Shown piece by piece: positions 46,898-58,339 of a stretch of 64,000 nt of DNA. The position numbers were made by a program, and so were the translations under genes. Within the stretch, counting starts at the first letter, position 1. Every line of letters starts with the position of its first letter. Source of the DNA: Apostichopus japonicus (Eukaryota > Echinodermata > Holothuroidea > Aspidochirotida > Stichopodidae); contig NC_092576.1 of NCBI RefSeq assembly GCF_037975245.1, forward strand, positions 5,480,501-5,544,500, in the 5' to 3' direction. The notes below the pieces were generated by a model. It did no database searches. It saw only the letters and a program-made list of their open reading frames with translations, and was not told the DNA's origin.

Positions 46898-47227
46898 GCA
46901 CGGTTGTTTCATCAGATGAGTGCGAGTCTCCGCAATATCTGCAATTAGGAGAGAAAGGTACGATATCCTGCAACTATCCTGGTGATTTATATGGAGCAGT
47001 TTGGTTTAATTCAACCAATGTGACTAGCAATGATCGACCATTTATATCCCTCACAGAAGGTAGAATTTCTGGGCCTGGATATAAGTCCAGAGAATACCTA
47101 GTTCATCCCAATGGATCTCTTATAATCACCAACGTTTCCACCAAACATAATCATGTTTTCAGAGTAACGACATTGGCCACTATAGATGAAGATCCTATCT
47201 ATGAAGATGTTCATGTAGTTGTCTATG
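46898..47227 (+). CDS. Unit C exon: first Ig domain
   Basis: Acceptor CAATTACAG, donor TATG/GTAAGT; 330 bp, phase 1 at both ends. Ig V-like: GTISCNYPG, GAVWFNSTN, NGSLIITNVS. The second conserved Cys of the fold is replaced (HVFRVTTL where YxC is expected), so the core disulfide is missing. Several N-x-S/T sites. Unit B has no counterpart because its homology starts later. Confidence 0.75.
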
Positions 47228-48993
47228 GTAAGTCGATTGTTTTGATTAAAACATTCATTAGTTTAATTGCATCAATTTATTGTGGTGGGTGTATTTACAA
47301 ATATAACAAAGAAGCAGACAATACATTATCTATAGCCTTTCATAGAGAGGAAAACTTGCAAACACAGAAATATTCAAATTATCCTTGATATAACATTTTA
47401 CAATAATAAAAGGAACGTCTTAATTCCTCATACTTTATATGAGCCTTTCTCAGAGTCATATATTGCTTTCTACTTTTTAACAAAAACTTTCTATTTTGCG
47501 CATATAGCCATTAACAGGTGGTCGCTCTTCAGCGATTTTCTTACGAAGAAAAAAATGTTTCCTCTTGGAAATAAGGAAGTTATAAATAAGGATATTGATT
47601 CATAAGACAATAACCCAAAAACAAAGATCTTGTTAAATATTGAAACAAATCTGGCAAAAATAGTAGTTTTGACACCTTACAAGAAATTAGAAGTGATTTC
47701 TCAACCCGACAGAGCATGTTCTTATGTCTCCTCAAATTTTCCACAGAAAGAATAAAAAGCAGTATCCTTTATTGAAACGATAAAACATTGCTACGAGCGT
47801 GTCGAAATTTCATTTATCTAAAACATTTGATTGATTGAAGTAGCATGAGTAACCACGAGAAAGCAGTGATCTATAAATATTTCTTGAGCAGGCGGAGTCA
47901 TTATCTAATTGTTCAGTATTTTCCCATTTAAGAGAACTGTTTAGTTTTTCAGTAATGAACGCATTGGAAATAAGCTTGAATTTCCAAAGACCCTGACCAA
48001 TAATCCAAAATTTTACTGAACATTTCTCTTGCTCCTGCAAATTATTCAACGTCAAGTCATCCTCCAATGAGAGAACAAACGAGACAATGACCGATTTTAC
48101 TCCTACTATTTGAAGATTATTTCTTCTCTGAAATCGTTCGTGATTGTTGAGAAGAAAAGCATGGTGTAAACTATATGACTTTAGTTTGGCCAATTATTCC
48201 TCGATGATCTTCACATTCTCCTTTCATATGTCATTATCCTGTTCTATACATTGTTTCTATTTTAACGTGAAGGTTTTCAAGCTGACAAACGGTGGTTTGT
48301 TCATTCATTCATCAATCCATTCATCCATACATTTAATCATCTACTCACTTAGTCATATTCATACTTCATATATAGATGTTGTTTAATGCTATCATACAAA
48401 CGCCGGAACAGTGCGAACAAGTGAGAAACTGTCGGTGTACAACCATGCACAAGATAAAGTAGTCTCATGTGATTAGTAGCTTACTAATAGAGTTACAATG
48501 GTTCAACAGTGCAAAAAGTTACATTATTGAAATAACACCAGCGCTAAAACCAGCTGCATTGTGAGTATATATCTAAAGGTCGAACCACACTGCTGCACAT
48601 TAATACCCTAAAATGAAGCTATGAATATGTTTGAATATCATGCGGTGTCTACGTGACGACTGGATGTCATTTGGTAATTACTGTTGCTAATATATCATCT
48701 TCAGTAAATTATCTAAATAGAATATATTTGTAAGGGACAAGTTACATCTTCAATTTCTTATTGAAATATAAATTATTCGCAAAGTATGGTCTCCAAGAAT
48801 AACAATAAATTAGCAGCTTAGTGTGAATTGCATTGAGTAGGAAAGATCTTTATCAAAGAAGACCGACTTCCCTGCGACCTTTAGTTGTTTGCGAACCCAA
48901 CTAAATTCATAAAAAGTATCCATATATATGTAGGCCTAATGTTTTCTTGCTGGACAATATTACTTAAAATGTCTTTCTTTTCACAATTTTCAG
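47228..48993 (+). other. Unit C intron
   Basis: No exon seen. A 127-residue minus-strand frame (47810-48193) contains QRRNNLQIVGV, faintly like a LINE ORF1 motif, but nothing else supports it. Homology with unit B begins near 48723. Confidence 0.35.
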
Positions 48994-49644
48994 ACAAACC
49001 ACAGGAACCGTACCCAATCATTGATGCTACTGGATGTGACCAGAAATCATTATGCTTTTTAAAATTAAACGCTGCCTCCAGTTTAAGTTGTAATGTTTTA
49101 CGAGTAGGTGAAGTATTAGATGATTTGTCATGGAAGTTAAGAACTAACACTGGGGATGAACAGATCTCTTCTCAGTCGAAAGCTGTAACAACCAGTGTCA
49201 ATGAGTTACAATCTTACTATACTGTTGTAAATATTTCGTTACAAACCTCTCTCTCATTACGTTTATTCGTCTGCGCAGCGAGAAGTGATGTGTCTGATTT
49301 AGGTAACACTGAATCTACGATACTGGTTGAAAGCGGGACACTGGAAGCATCTAGCGAACCTCTGCTTGTAACTCCTAATGAAAGAGTGGTTATGAACTGC
49401 GGGGAAGATGTGTCATTCTTTGTATGGAAACAAGTGGGTCACACGGAAGAAATTATTGCATTTGGAACTAAAAGTATGAGTGTTGTTATGACCTCTGAGG
49501 GATTCACATTGCAAAATAGCTCTCTTGTCATAAACACGGTTAAAAATCTTACCCTGGGCACGTACACGTGTGTTTATAGCACTGACGGTGTTGCAACGAA
49601 ATTTACAACAACTGATGTGACTTTTCAGGATGTAATTTTTTAGG
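48994..49644 (+). pseudogene. Unit C exon: two Ig domains, nonsense near the 3' end
   Basis: 651 bp, same length as unit B's exon and the same Cys-Trp-Cys pairs. The last full codon before the donor is TAG (49641-49643) where B has CAG, a C-to-T change. The protein would therefore end just before the TM exon. Confidence 0.8.
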
Positions 49645-49968
49645 GTAAGAACTTAATTAAATGCAAGAACTTCCCAATTAATATGTTCATGTGCAGGTTA
49701 CATTATATGTGGTGTGACAGTTAGTAAACCTAAACTGATCGAATGATTTTTTTTTATTTGGAATTGAAAAAGAAGCGTTGCTAATATAGTGACAACTATC
49801 AGCTGTTTGTATGCGGTGTAAACTTCTTAATACCTATTTGACATGCCGTTGTATATCATTCACATGCATGTTTGGGCTACTATGAACCTATTTATTATAG
49901 CTGTGTTGAATAATATGTATCTGGAATTGTTGATGTTCATGTTTTGACTATTTCTCTTGGCATTTCAG

Positions 49969-50100
49969 AGGAGGAACGACGAACTGGTTGGATTGCTGTT
50001 GTTGTTGTGTTATTTGTGTCGATGGGTTGCATCGTCGTACTTCTGATCGTCTTCCATTGCCGCCGCCGCCGCCACCGCCGCCACCGCCGCCGACAGATAG
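49969..50100 (+). CDS. Unit C exon: transmembrane helix and poly-Arg juxtamembrane
   Basis: Acceptor GGCATTTCAG, donor ATAG/GTAATT. Encodes EERRTGWIAVVVV, LFVSMGCIVVLLIVFHC, then RRRRHRRHRRRQI. It is shorter than B by 48 bp in the GTT and CGC repeat tracts, in frame. Confidence 0.8.
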
Positions 50101-51229
50101 GTAATTTATTGATATATCACAAATATCAATCTTAATCTGAAGTATCTAATAGACTTTTGTTTATTTGATTCTGTACAGGTTTCTTGATAGTGTTGTCGAC
50201 GCTGTCTTACATAACTCTAGATGGTGAAATCATTTTCCCATATTATGAACCTCTGCTTAATTAATGGAATTATACTTAAAATACTTCGAAACCATTATAA
50301 TCTGTGACACCTGGATATCTGGTTCAGCCTTTCCTTGCCCCACCAAGGATGTTACCTGTTTCATTATTGATATGACATTGCGTTAGCTACAACTTGTAGC
50401 ATGAGGTGTGGGATGGGGTCTTCCATTGCAATAATATGGCACCCCATGCAGATTACATAACCGTACAATTTTTGTTAAGCTTTATCCAGATGCCCTTTAT
50501 TACTTCTCAACCATTTCTGGCATAGAATTCTTGAAATGCTCTCCTGTGACTTCTGTTCTATGTGTGAGGAATCCTTTCTACAACCTAGTTAGCTCCTTCT
50601 TTTCTTGTGCTTTTTTTGGCGTGATTCAATTAACTGTATTTTTGACGCAGCACTGTAGTTCATTTTTTCACTAAAACTTGTAGCAGTTTGCGGTGTTGCC
50701 TTGGTGATGATAACCACAATCAGACTTAAATATAATGATGTAAGCCAAACGGATCAAGAATGTTATTAGAGATCTTGACGAAAGCAAACTGTTACAGGAA
50801 CTACAGATTTCAAATTAGTTTGATATTGTTCTGATCAAAATGTGAATACTCTAACTTATTTATGCTGATTATACGTGCTCGTCACTCACCACACTTCAAA
50901 ACACTATATGGCAATATAGCAGTTATAGCAATACACTAATGTAAATTACCATGGCATTATTCTTGTTACAATCGGGTGATTTCACTTCCGGAATTATTGT
51001 ATAGGGAGAAAATATGGATAGGCTAAGAAACTTCAATAAGACTGAAATAATTGGATGAATATAACTTGATAATAGTGTGTATTTAGACCTTGGTACCTAT
51101 CATGGATTTGTTAAAGCTTTTGACCAGCCAAAATGTCATCATAACGTATTCTTTGAAACAAACCGTCCAATGTCAGACTTTAGCCAACGATGTACGTTAT
51201 TAAGATGATGGAATAAGATGAAACAGATT

Positions 51230-51650
51230 AATCATTAAACAGAATAAACAAAGTTAAACAGGTGAATTGATTAATCAGTTAAACATATTAAACAGATTAA
51301 ATTGTTCAAGTAGCATAAATAGAATTAATAGATGAAATAGATTAAATAGATGAAATGTATGAAACAGATTAAATGAGTAAACAAATTAAACAGATTAAAT
51401 ACATATTCACCATGCTCATTAACCTGTCTGTATCCTGTGCGTGTTTTTGTCCCTTCTGTTACTGTTACTTGTCATTTAGCTTTTGAAGAAGATCCTGCTA
51501 GGATCGAAACGTCAGGCCAACTTCCTTTTACACAGATTAAATATATGAAATATGTGAAATATATGATATAGATGAAATAGATTAAACAGATTAAATAGAT
51601 TAAACAGATTAAATAGATGAAAGTGGTAACATACATGATCATCCTGACAT
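51230..51650. repeat. (AGATTAAAT/AGATGAAAT)n array with inserted hairpin motif
   Basis: An imperfect 8-10-bp repeat (ATTAAACAG, ATGAAATAG) spans most of this stretch; unit B has only three units near 10525. In the middle (51405-51535) is an unrelated segment ending with GAAGAAGATCCTGCTAGGAT then CGAAACGTC, a short stem-loop motif common at transposon ends in invertebrates. Confidence 0.7.
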
Positions 51651-51939
51651 AAAATACTTAGGCAAAAAGAGATCTTTACTTCTTACCTTTTGTCACGCCC
51701 ACTCAGCAAAAGTCTCACTTTGGCTGTATTCCTATTATCAGCACTATTAAAATAAGATGATCTACAATGATCATTCATTACATTGCATCATTACATTCAC
51801 ATAAAGAGTGGTGCAGGTGCTTCATGTTATGTATATAACTATATATGATCTAACCTAACGTATTCAGATTGTGTAATATGCCGTTTGAAGCTTGAGTCTT
51901 TAATTATTCATATTGTTATTTTCGCTGTTAAAACTACAG

Positions 51940-52086
51940 CTTGCATTACTCAGAGAAGTAATACAGTTTATATATTATCCGCAACAGACAGTATTTTCTA
52001 AGTTCGACAGATTAAAACACAACAACAACAGCAGCAACAACAATTACTCAAACCTACGATAAAGGTGACAGAAGAAGAATTAAGAG
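51940..52086 (+). pseudogene. Unit C exon: juxtamembrane, with TAA
   Basis: 147 bp, phase 1 to 1. Gln-rich patch and VTEEELR as in unit B, but TAA at 51999-52001 in frame. Confidence 0.65.
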
Positions 52087-52246
52087 GTATCTAAGCTACT
52101 AATATTTAGTTCATTATTTCATAGATTATTTACAACTTTCAATCACTTTGTACTTCATTTTGTACTTCATGTAAGAAGTGTTTCGCTCTCAGTTTGTATT
52201 TATCATGTTTTCCTGCATTGCACTTGCCTATAAATTTAAGTTATAG

Positions 52247-52720
52247 TGAGCCGTAATGAAATAGAATACGAGTATACGGCTGCTACTCATAAATCGACCT
52301 TGTTCTTTCATTTTAAAGCCTTGTGTCAGAAAGTTATAATTTCGAAAGACCAAACTCGAGATGTACACGATGGGATAGTGGTGAGGCTGAAGGAAGCCGC
52401 TAAAAGACAGGTGAAACACTTTTTACAATAATTACTTTACTTTCGATTCAGTGTGCAGAAGAAATACATAAATGATGTACCTAAGTTTAATGTTATTTTG
52501 TCAAACCATGACAGGTGGTGGAAGGATCTGAAAATATTATACATTGAGAATATAGGTGACCGATCCGTATATAGTTATCTTTGTTATTTCATTCTATTTT
52601 GTTTAAACTTTCAAAATAAAACATTAGCCACAATATCCACTAGGGTCATACATACATCTCACAAGTGCTTGCCCAATATACTAACCGTTCAGTCATGTCA
52701 TAATTCATGATGTTTTGTTG
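52247..52720 (+). pseudogene. Unit C exon: kinase N-lobe-like segment, with TAA
   Basis: Uninterrupted by Gypsy, so it shows the ancestral arrangement: LFFHFKALCQKVIISKD, VRLKEAAKRQVKHFLQ, then TAA (52429-52431). In the same frame FSVQKKYINDVPK and ILYIENIGDRSVYSYL follow. The 3' border is unclear. Confidence 0.55.
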
Positions 52721-53025
52721 CATTTAACAATATTTCAAACAACGAATTCACGTAGTTTTTACTTTCAGTGAGTTAAAACTCTTGTTTACTTTTCTAAATA
52801 CTTGTTTTTTGTAAGCAAATAATATGTGAAATTTTAAAATAAAATTGCCCGCTTCTAGTGTCCACTTCATTTTAGAAATATTCTAACTATACAGAAGAAA
52901 TCTGCAAAGTGGATTATCACGTTGTAATATAGATACGATTTATCTAATTAATAATTAGGTAAAATAATGGACTTCGTAATCATACACGTGATGTTGTATA
53001 ATTATGTAGTTAATTTCTTGAATAG

Positions 53026-53237
53026 GTTGACATTCAAAGGATTATACTACATGACAGCTTTACGTCAGTTGAAGATAACGGTGGAGCTATTAATCTAAGC
53101 TCTGGAGCAGCTTTACCTCCGCTTAAAACTTTGAAAAGATTGAGCTTTGAAAACGAAAAATGGCAACAATGGGACTTAACCAAATTCATAAGTATCCTAC
53201 AATATGCTTGTCACAGAAGTCCACCGACCGAGATCAA
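53026..53237 (+). CDS. Unit C exon: kinase C-lobe-like segment
   Basis: 212 bp, same borders as unit B. ILHDSFTSVEDNGGAINLSS: HRD reads LHD and DFG reads SSG, again lacking catalytic residues. Open throughout. Confidence 0.6.
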
Positions 53238-53634
53238 GTAAGCGTTGTTATATTGAACAGTCGACTATTATTCATATTGTCTGAGAAAGATTACATTTAA
53301 TCCATTTACCTATTTGTTGGAATAATTGCTGTTAGAGTATAACTATATGTGAAGACGTTTAGCAATATGTCGAACCACGTCGTGCTTACTTACACATAAT
53401 ATCACGTTCAGAATATACCTCTTTTAGCTAATTGATTGATTTATCTACCTAAGAAATATCGGTGGTATGCTCCTTTGTTTGAGCAGGCTGCATCAGATGT
53501 GAAATGGAAAAAAAACAATGATAAAAATACTTGAACCCGCATTTGTGGACTTAACAATTAGAGTATAATAATGCACACCGTTTAGTGTATCTAATGTCAA
53601 AAATCTTACGAATTAACACAATTTCTTCTCAAAG

Positions 53635-53702
53635 GATTGAAAGAAGTCTGCTGCCGTTTATATTTGAGAACAAGTTGAGCACGTTACAGCAGAAGCCACG
53701 TG
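53635..53702 (+). CDS. Unit C exon: end of kinase-like domain
   Basis: 68 bp; IERSLLPFIFENKLSTLQQK. Same phases as unit B. Confidence 0.6.
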
Positions 53703-54777
53703 GTAAGAATGCAGTTTAACAAATTACCCTTTATACACATAAATTAATCTTTACAGGTAAATGTGATGAGGTGAAATGAAGTTGTGTAAATGATTTGCAT
53801 CTGCACGATTAAAAACAATGGCTTATGATTATGAATGATTATCCTTTGTTCAACTGGAATAAAATAAATCAAGAATCTTATTGTTGTTATTATTTTTTTT
53901 GTAGGGGGGGGGGGGTATTTGAGGTTAACACGCAGTTGATAAGGGTAAATTTACATTACAATTGACCTCTGAACTGTACAAACACAGCACCAGTCCATTG
54001 TATAATCCCTAAGGGTTCTCAATCAGGTAAATTGCTTTCATTATAGTTCAATTGATATTCTCGTCGTATAATATTTCAGCATCCAGTGAATGGTTTGAAG
54101 AATTATGTTTATTTCAAGCTCCAATAGAACTATAACGATATGGTTGGATTGTCATCTAACCCGGATGCATTTATCACTGTTTTCTGAAGGGGGAGGGGTG
54201 GAAGGGAGGTAGTAAGTGTTCACCTTTGTAGTTATGATGGGACATGCGTACATGTGCGATATCTCATGAAAGGGAATACGAACGGTCAACATATCCGAAT
54301 ATAGCTGTTTGTGCTTTGAGGTCAAAGTGGGAAAACCGGGTTAAAAATTCTATAGAATAGCAACTCGGATGGATATCAGATCATTAACAGATTTTCAAAA
54401 TAAGTTCTCCAATAATCAATGCATTGCCATCGGCCTCTTTTCTTCCCATTGGTAGCATATAGGCAGTAAAAAGACAGTTGATGTCCTCACAGTTACATAT
54501 GTTTTTAGCAAAATGACTTGTGAACAGGTCGCCAGTATAACCATTGAGGGGGTACTAAAGGAATATCATGAAGACTATTACTCGGCTACAGATACAGATC
54601 GCACAATACATCTGTTTAATTGAGAATTACTAGGTTTATCAATTATCGTCTTCAAAAGTTAAGTAATTGTTACATATCCGGATGTAGAAAAAAAAACGGG
54701 CTTGTACTAAATGTTTTACACCTTCAAGTTTCCATAGATACCAGACTAAAGAAAGCTCTTTTTACGGTCTCTTTCAG

Positions 54778-54845
54778 TCGATTGGGTAACTGGTGTTGCA
54801 TCTGCAGGATTACTGTATTTGAAATACGATACTGAACAGTGGGAG
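54778..54845 (+). CDS. Unit C tail exon (68 bp)
   Basis: DWVTGVASAGLLYLKYDT then EQWE; borders as in unit B. Confidence 0.65.
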
Positions 54846-55057
54846 GTATGTCCTGGTAACATGTGTTATATGAAGATTTCATTTTAAATAGACTTATTTT
54901 TAAATATACCTTCACATAGTAGAAGAACTAATATAGTCAAATTCATCTGGGTTTCGTTTAAAAAAACACCCATCAAGTTTTTACTGAGGTCAACTTGCAT
55001 ACATATTAAGGGACGTAAGGTGTACAAATCATTTTTTTTATTTTTTTATTCACACAG

Positions 55058-55102
55058 AATAACATACTCGGTCCTCTGAACGAGAATTTATATTATATGC
55101 TG
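55058..55102 (+). CDS. Unit C tail exon (45 bp)
   Basis: NNILGPLNENLYYML; borders as in unit B. Confidence 0.65.
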
Positions 55103-56067
55103 GTAAGTATACATAACTTAGTAAATTACATTTCAATCCAGTGCTACAAAGAATGTGAACATTTGAAGTCAACAACACTTTATCCCATTCGCAGTTACAT
55201 TTTACTTCTGGGTAGGGTAGGAGAAGGTGGTCACGGCTTTTCAGAAGATATATTAGAGAGAACAGCCATGACCTGGATGTATCAGTATAATGTCAAGAAG
55301 CAGAAATAATTGCCTTTTACTTTCGTATTTATACATGAAACGGCTTAAAATGTGTGTAGAATTTATTTAACAGTATATCAATATCTTATAATTAGGGCAA
55401 AGTCTACTAAAGTAATCATGAGTTTAATGTTAGGATTACCTTGTGCCAAGAAGATCAGTGTATTCCAATGAATATTCATCTATATAAACAGGTCATGTTG
55501 CTTTGTAGATGAGGGGATGTATCAGGAGTGGAAGGAACGAATAAAGGATTCATTGTTTGTGCAAACGTTACATTTCGTTTACATTTCCACTTCCGGTCGC
55601 TGTATTTCTGGTATATTGGCTGGTATGCTTGTCTACTAATTATGCTAACTGTAGACTAAGTACTAAGAAATAAGCAGAGGAATGGATATTTGAAAAAAGG
55701 CAATGGTTTTATTTATTAATATATTAATTATTATTATAAATTTTTTCTCCAATCAAAGCTAAAATGGTGGTTGGAGATTTAATATGAATGATTTATTACC
55801 TCTTGCAGAAAGAATTACTACTAGTACCTTTATAGAGACATACACTTTAAGTTACTTGTACGTACTTGGCGTTGGCAAACAGGATACTCTGCAATTAGTT
55901 TCTTCACAAGAAACAAAATGTAATAAAGTAAATAAATACACTGATTAAGGTCATTTCCAATTTTAGGAAAAAAACATTTCATTCACGTTTTCTTTCCCTG
56001 TTAGTTTTGCATATTCTGTTTATGTGCGTGATAATATTGAACTTCATGTCTTACACTTGTATTACAG

Positions 56068-56091
56068 AAAGAGAGGGCAAAGGAAGAAGTG
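56068..56091 (+). CDS. Unit C tail microexon (24 bp)
   Basis: KERAKEEV; acceptor TTGTATTACAG and donor GTAAGT as in unit B. Confidence 0.65.
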
Positions 56092-56876
56092 GTAAGTTAA
56101 CTGGTAAATTAAGTAACCTATTATAAGTGGAAATAATGCCTGTATACTTTTCATCAGATTATTTTATAAAATTATTCTACGAGCAGGAAAGGATTATATA
56201 GATATTGTTGTAAATTTGGTAAAATATTAAAGAAAACATTGTACTTACGAGTAAAATGTAAGGATTTGTATGTGTTTTACCCATAATATTTGGGTGGCAC
56301 AAAATATGGGGTTTTAGTGTATTAATGAATACACGCTTTACGCTCTCCCTCTTTTTCTTTCCCCAAAATCTCATTATGTTAGGACAACTATTTACCATGA
56401 TGACCCCAAAGACGGCAGGGCCTGGTGGGGTGGTTTGGTCGTGGGCTTAATTCTCCACCCCACTTTTTGGTCTGTACTAAAACCTGTATTTGACAAACCA
56501 AAACATAGAGCAAATATAATCTTCTATCTATGAAGTTTTGAGATTAAATGTCGTCAGTTTGAGGAAATGGTTAAAAGTTTGAGGTATAGTAGTCGAAATT
56601 TGCAAGGGAAAAAAGTCAAAATTAAGAGAAAAAAGAATAAAGAAAATAAAATAGTAGAATTTTTGTTACGAACACTTTCGACATATTTTCTTATTCTATA
56701 GAAATAATTAAGCAAAGAGGTAACAAAGGTCGAAACGATCGACATTTTGAGATAGGAAGTATAAATAAAGGTATAACAACATCGGGAAGAAAGTGAAATT
56801 GATATAAACAAAAGCGAGGTTTAGTTGGTGAAGCAGTCAAAATATCGAGATAAAATGTTGAAGTTTACCATCTGCA

Positions 56877-57609
56877 GTAGCCCAATGAAGAATAAAAAAG
56901 TAAAATTCGTCTAGCAAAGATCCCCAAACTGACCACCGGTTATTATTTTTCCCTCCCATCCCACTCCCCATCCTTTTGATAGCTCCCTACGTACCTCACT
57001 GCCCGTTGCTGTTGAGTTTTCCTTAGACGTCACAGAGGACAAAGTTCGATCAACCTGATAGTCAAAGTCCCCCATTTTAAGATGGCATACACCGTACTTG
57101 GACTGCCGTGTACGAGAAAGAAAATATTTTATGCATTTTAACTGGTTATTGGCTATGTGTCACATGGTTCCTTAAACATCACCTGTACAAATTTCAACAA
57201 ATTAATTTGTTACCACAATGGACTCTAACAATGGACACTAATAAAATATACACATACACACGAAGGGAGAAGAAGCCGACTGGGGGACCAAGGGTATAAC
57301 ATGACTGGGGATGACCTCATTGCCCTACCAAACCTTTTGTCCTCCCGCACCTTGGTTCCGCCACAGCGGTTATGACTTAACTGTATTCACAACAAGATAG
57401 TGTGGTTGCCATGGTGAATTTCTTGTGATAACATGGTAGCACATTGTTTATGAAGTCATGCAATCGCAACAATGTTAAAATGAAAGATCTTTAAGCTTAA
57501 TTATTTTGAAAGTCACTGTATAGGTGTAGTTTGAATGCAAAGTGAATGATGTAAACATCTGAATAGTATAATAACTGGAATCAGATCACTATTCACAGTT
57601 TCAATTTTT
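56877..57609. repeat. About 730-bp segment present only in unit C intron
   Basis: Unit B runs directly from TTTACCATCTGCA to TTAACCTTGTGTTTGC. The extra segment contains CCCTCCCATCCCACTCCCC and no gene. Clear terminal repeats were not found, so insertion in C or deletion in B are both possible. Confidence 0.5.
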
Positions 57610-57720
57610 TAACCTTGTGTTTGCTACATAATACATGGTTACTGTCTTTTCTTCTTGTTGATCAGATTTCATATGTTAATGTTGTATGTGATAATATTCT
57701 TACCCATTTGTTGCTTTCAG

Positions 57721-57737
57721 ACCGACCAAATGGAAGG
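57721..57737 (+). CDS. Unit C tail microexon (17 bp)
   Basis: TDQME plus two bases; TTGCTTTCAG acceptor and GTAAGT donor. Confidence 0.65.
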
Positions 57738-58124
57738 GTAAGTCTTAATACTGCGATTCCTTATCTGAACTGATTAACTGTGTTCTAGATTCATAGGTAA
57801 CAGAATAATATATCATGTGTTGTAAACAACTACTACAGTTCTTATGTCATCATTTCTGTACAATCAATAAGCTTCCGAACTAATGTCGTCATTTGTGCAC
57901 AAGCCCTAAGGTACAGTACAAATGTCATCATTTGTGTACAATCAGTAAACTGCACTACACATGTCGTCCTTTACCGTCATTTGTTCACATTCACTAAGCT
58001 AATGTACAATGTGTAGATTTATTACTAATATACTGAGATAGGATACAATGATTTAATGAGTATGGAAACATGTACCTATTATGCTTGATTTATTAACATA
58101 TATTTGTATATTTCAATTAATTAG

Positions 58125-58182
58125 AGCAAAGCTTTTGGAAGACTCGGATCATAAGCAATCGCCATCCGATGTGAAAGTTTGA
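58125..58182 (+). CDS. Unit C terminal coding exon
   Basis: AKLLEDSDHKQSPSDVKV then TGA 58180-58182; same acceptor and stop as unit B. Confidence 0.7.
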
Positions 58183-58339
58183 AATTTGAAGGCAGGTGGA
58201 AGACGTCCGTATGATGCAACTGAATCATCCCTCGTTTTAACAGATAGGACTAAGAAAGATAAGGAAGAATGCAGCTTTGCTCGTTAACATACAGGGAATC
58301 TTCGATAAATTTAATACCACATACTGAGTACAAAGAGGC

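Larger units (their letters stand above)
46318..58182 (+). pseudogene. Unit C: long Ig-TM-pseudokinase receptor gene with in-frame stops
   Basis: Twelve exon pieces: signal (46318), Ig 1 (46898), double Ig (48994), TM (49969), juxtamembrane (51940), N-lobe-like (52247), C-lobe-like (53026, 53635), tail (54778, 55058, 56068, 57721) and terminal (58125). Lengths equal those of unit B or differ by multiples of three (TM exon -48, juxtamembrane -3), and most phases fit. Yet four exons carry in-frame stops: TAG 46357, TAG 49641, TAA 51999, TAA 52429. No frameshift was seen in the exons compared. The simplest reading is a recent pseudogene. If the signal-exon call is wrong, the stop at 49641 would instead give a secreted three-Ig protein lacking the TM. 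Confidence 0.75.

Noticed and set aside
47810-48193. 127-residue minus-strand open frame with QRRNNLQIVGV
   Set aside because: One short LINE-ORF1-like string is not enough; no other motif and no repeat ends.
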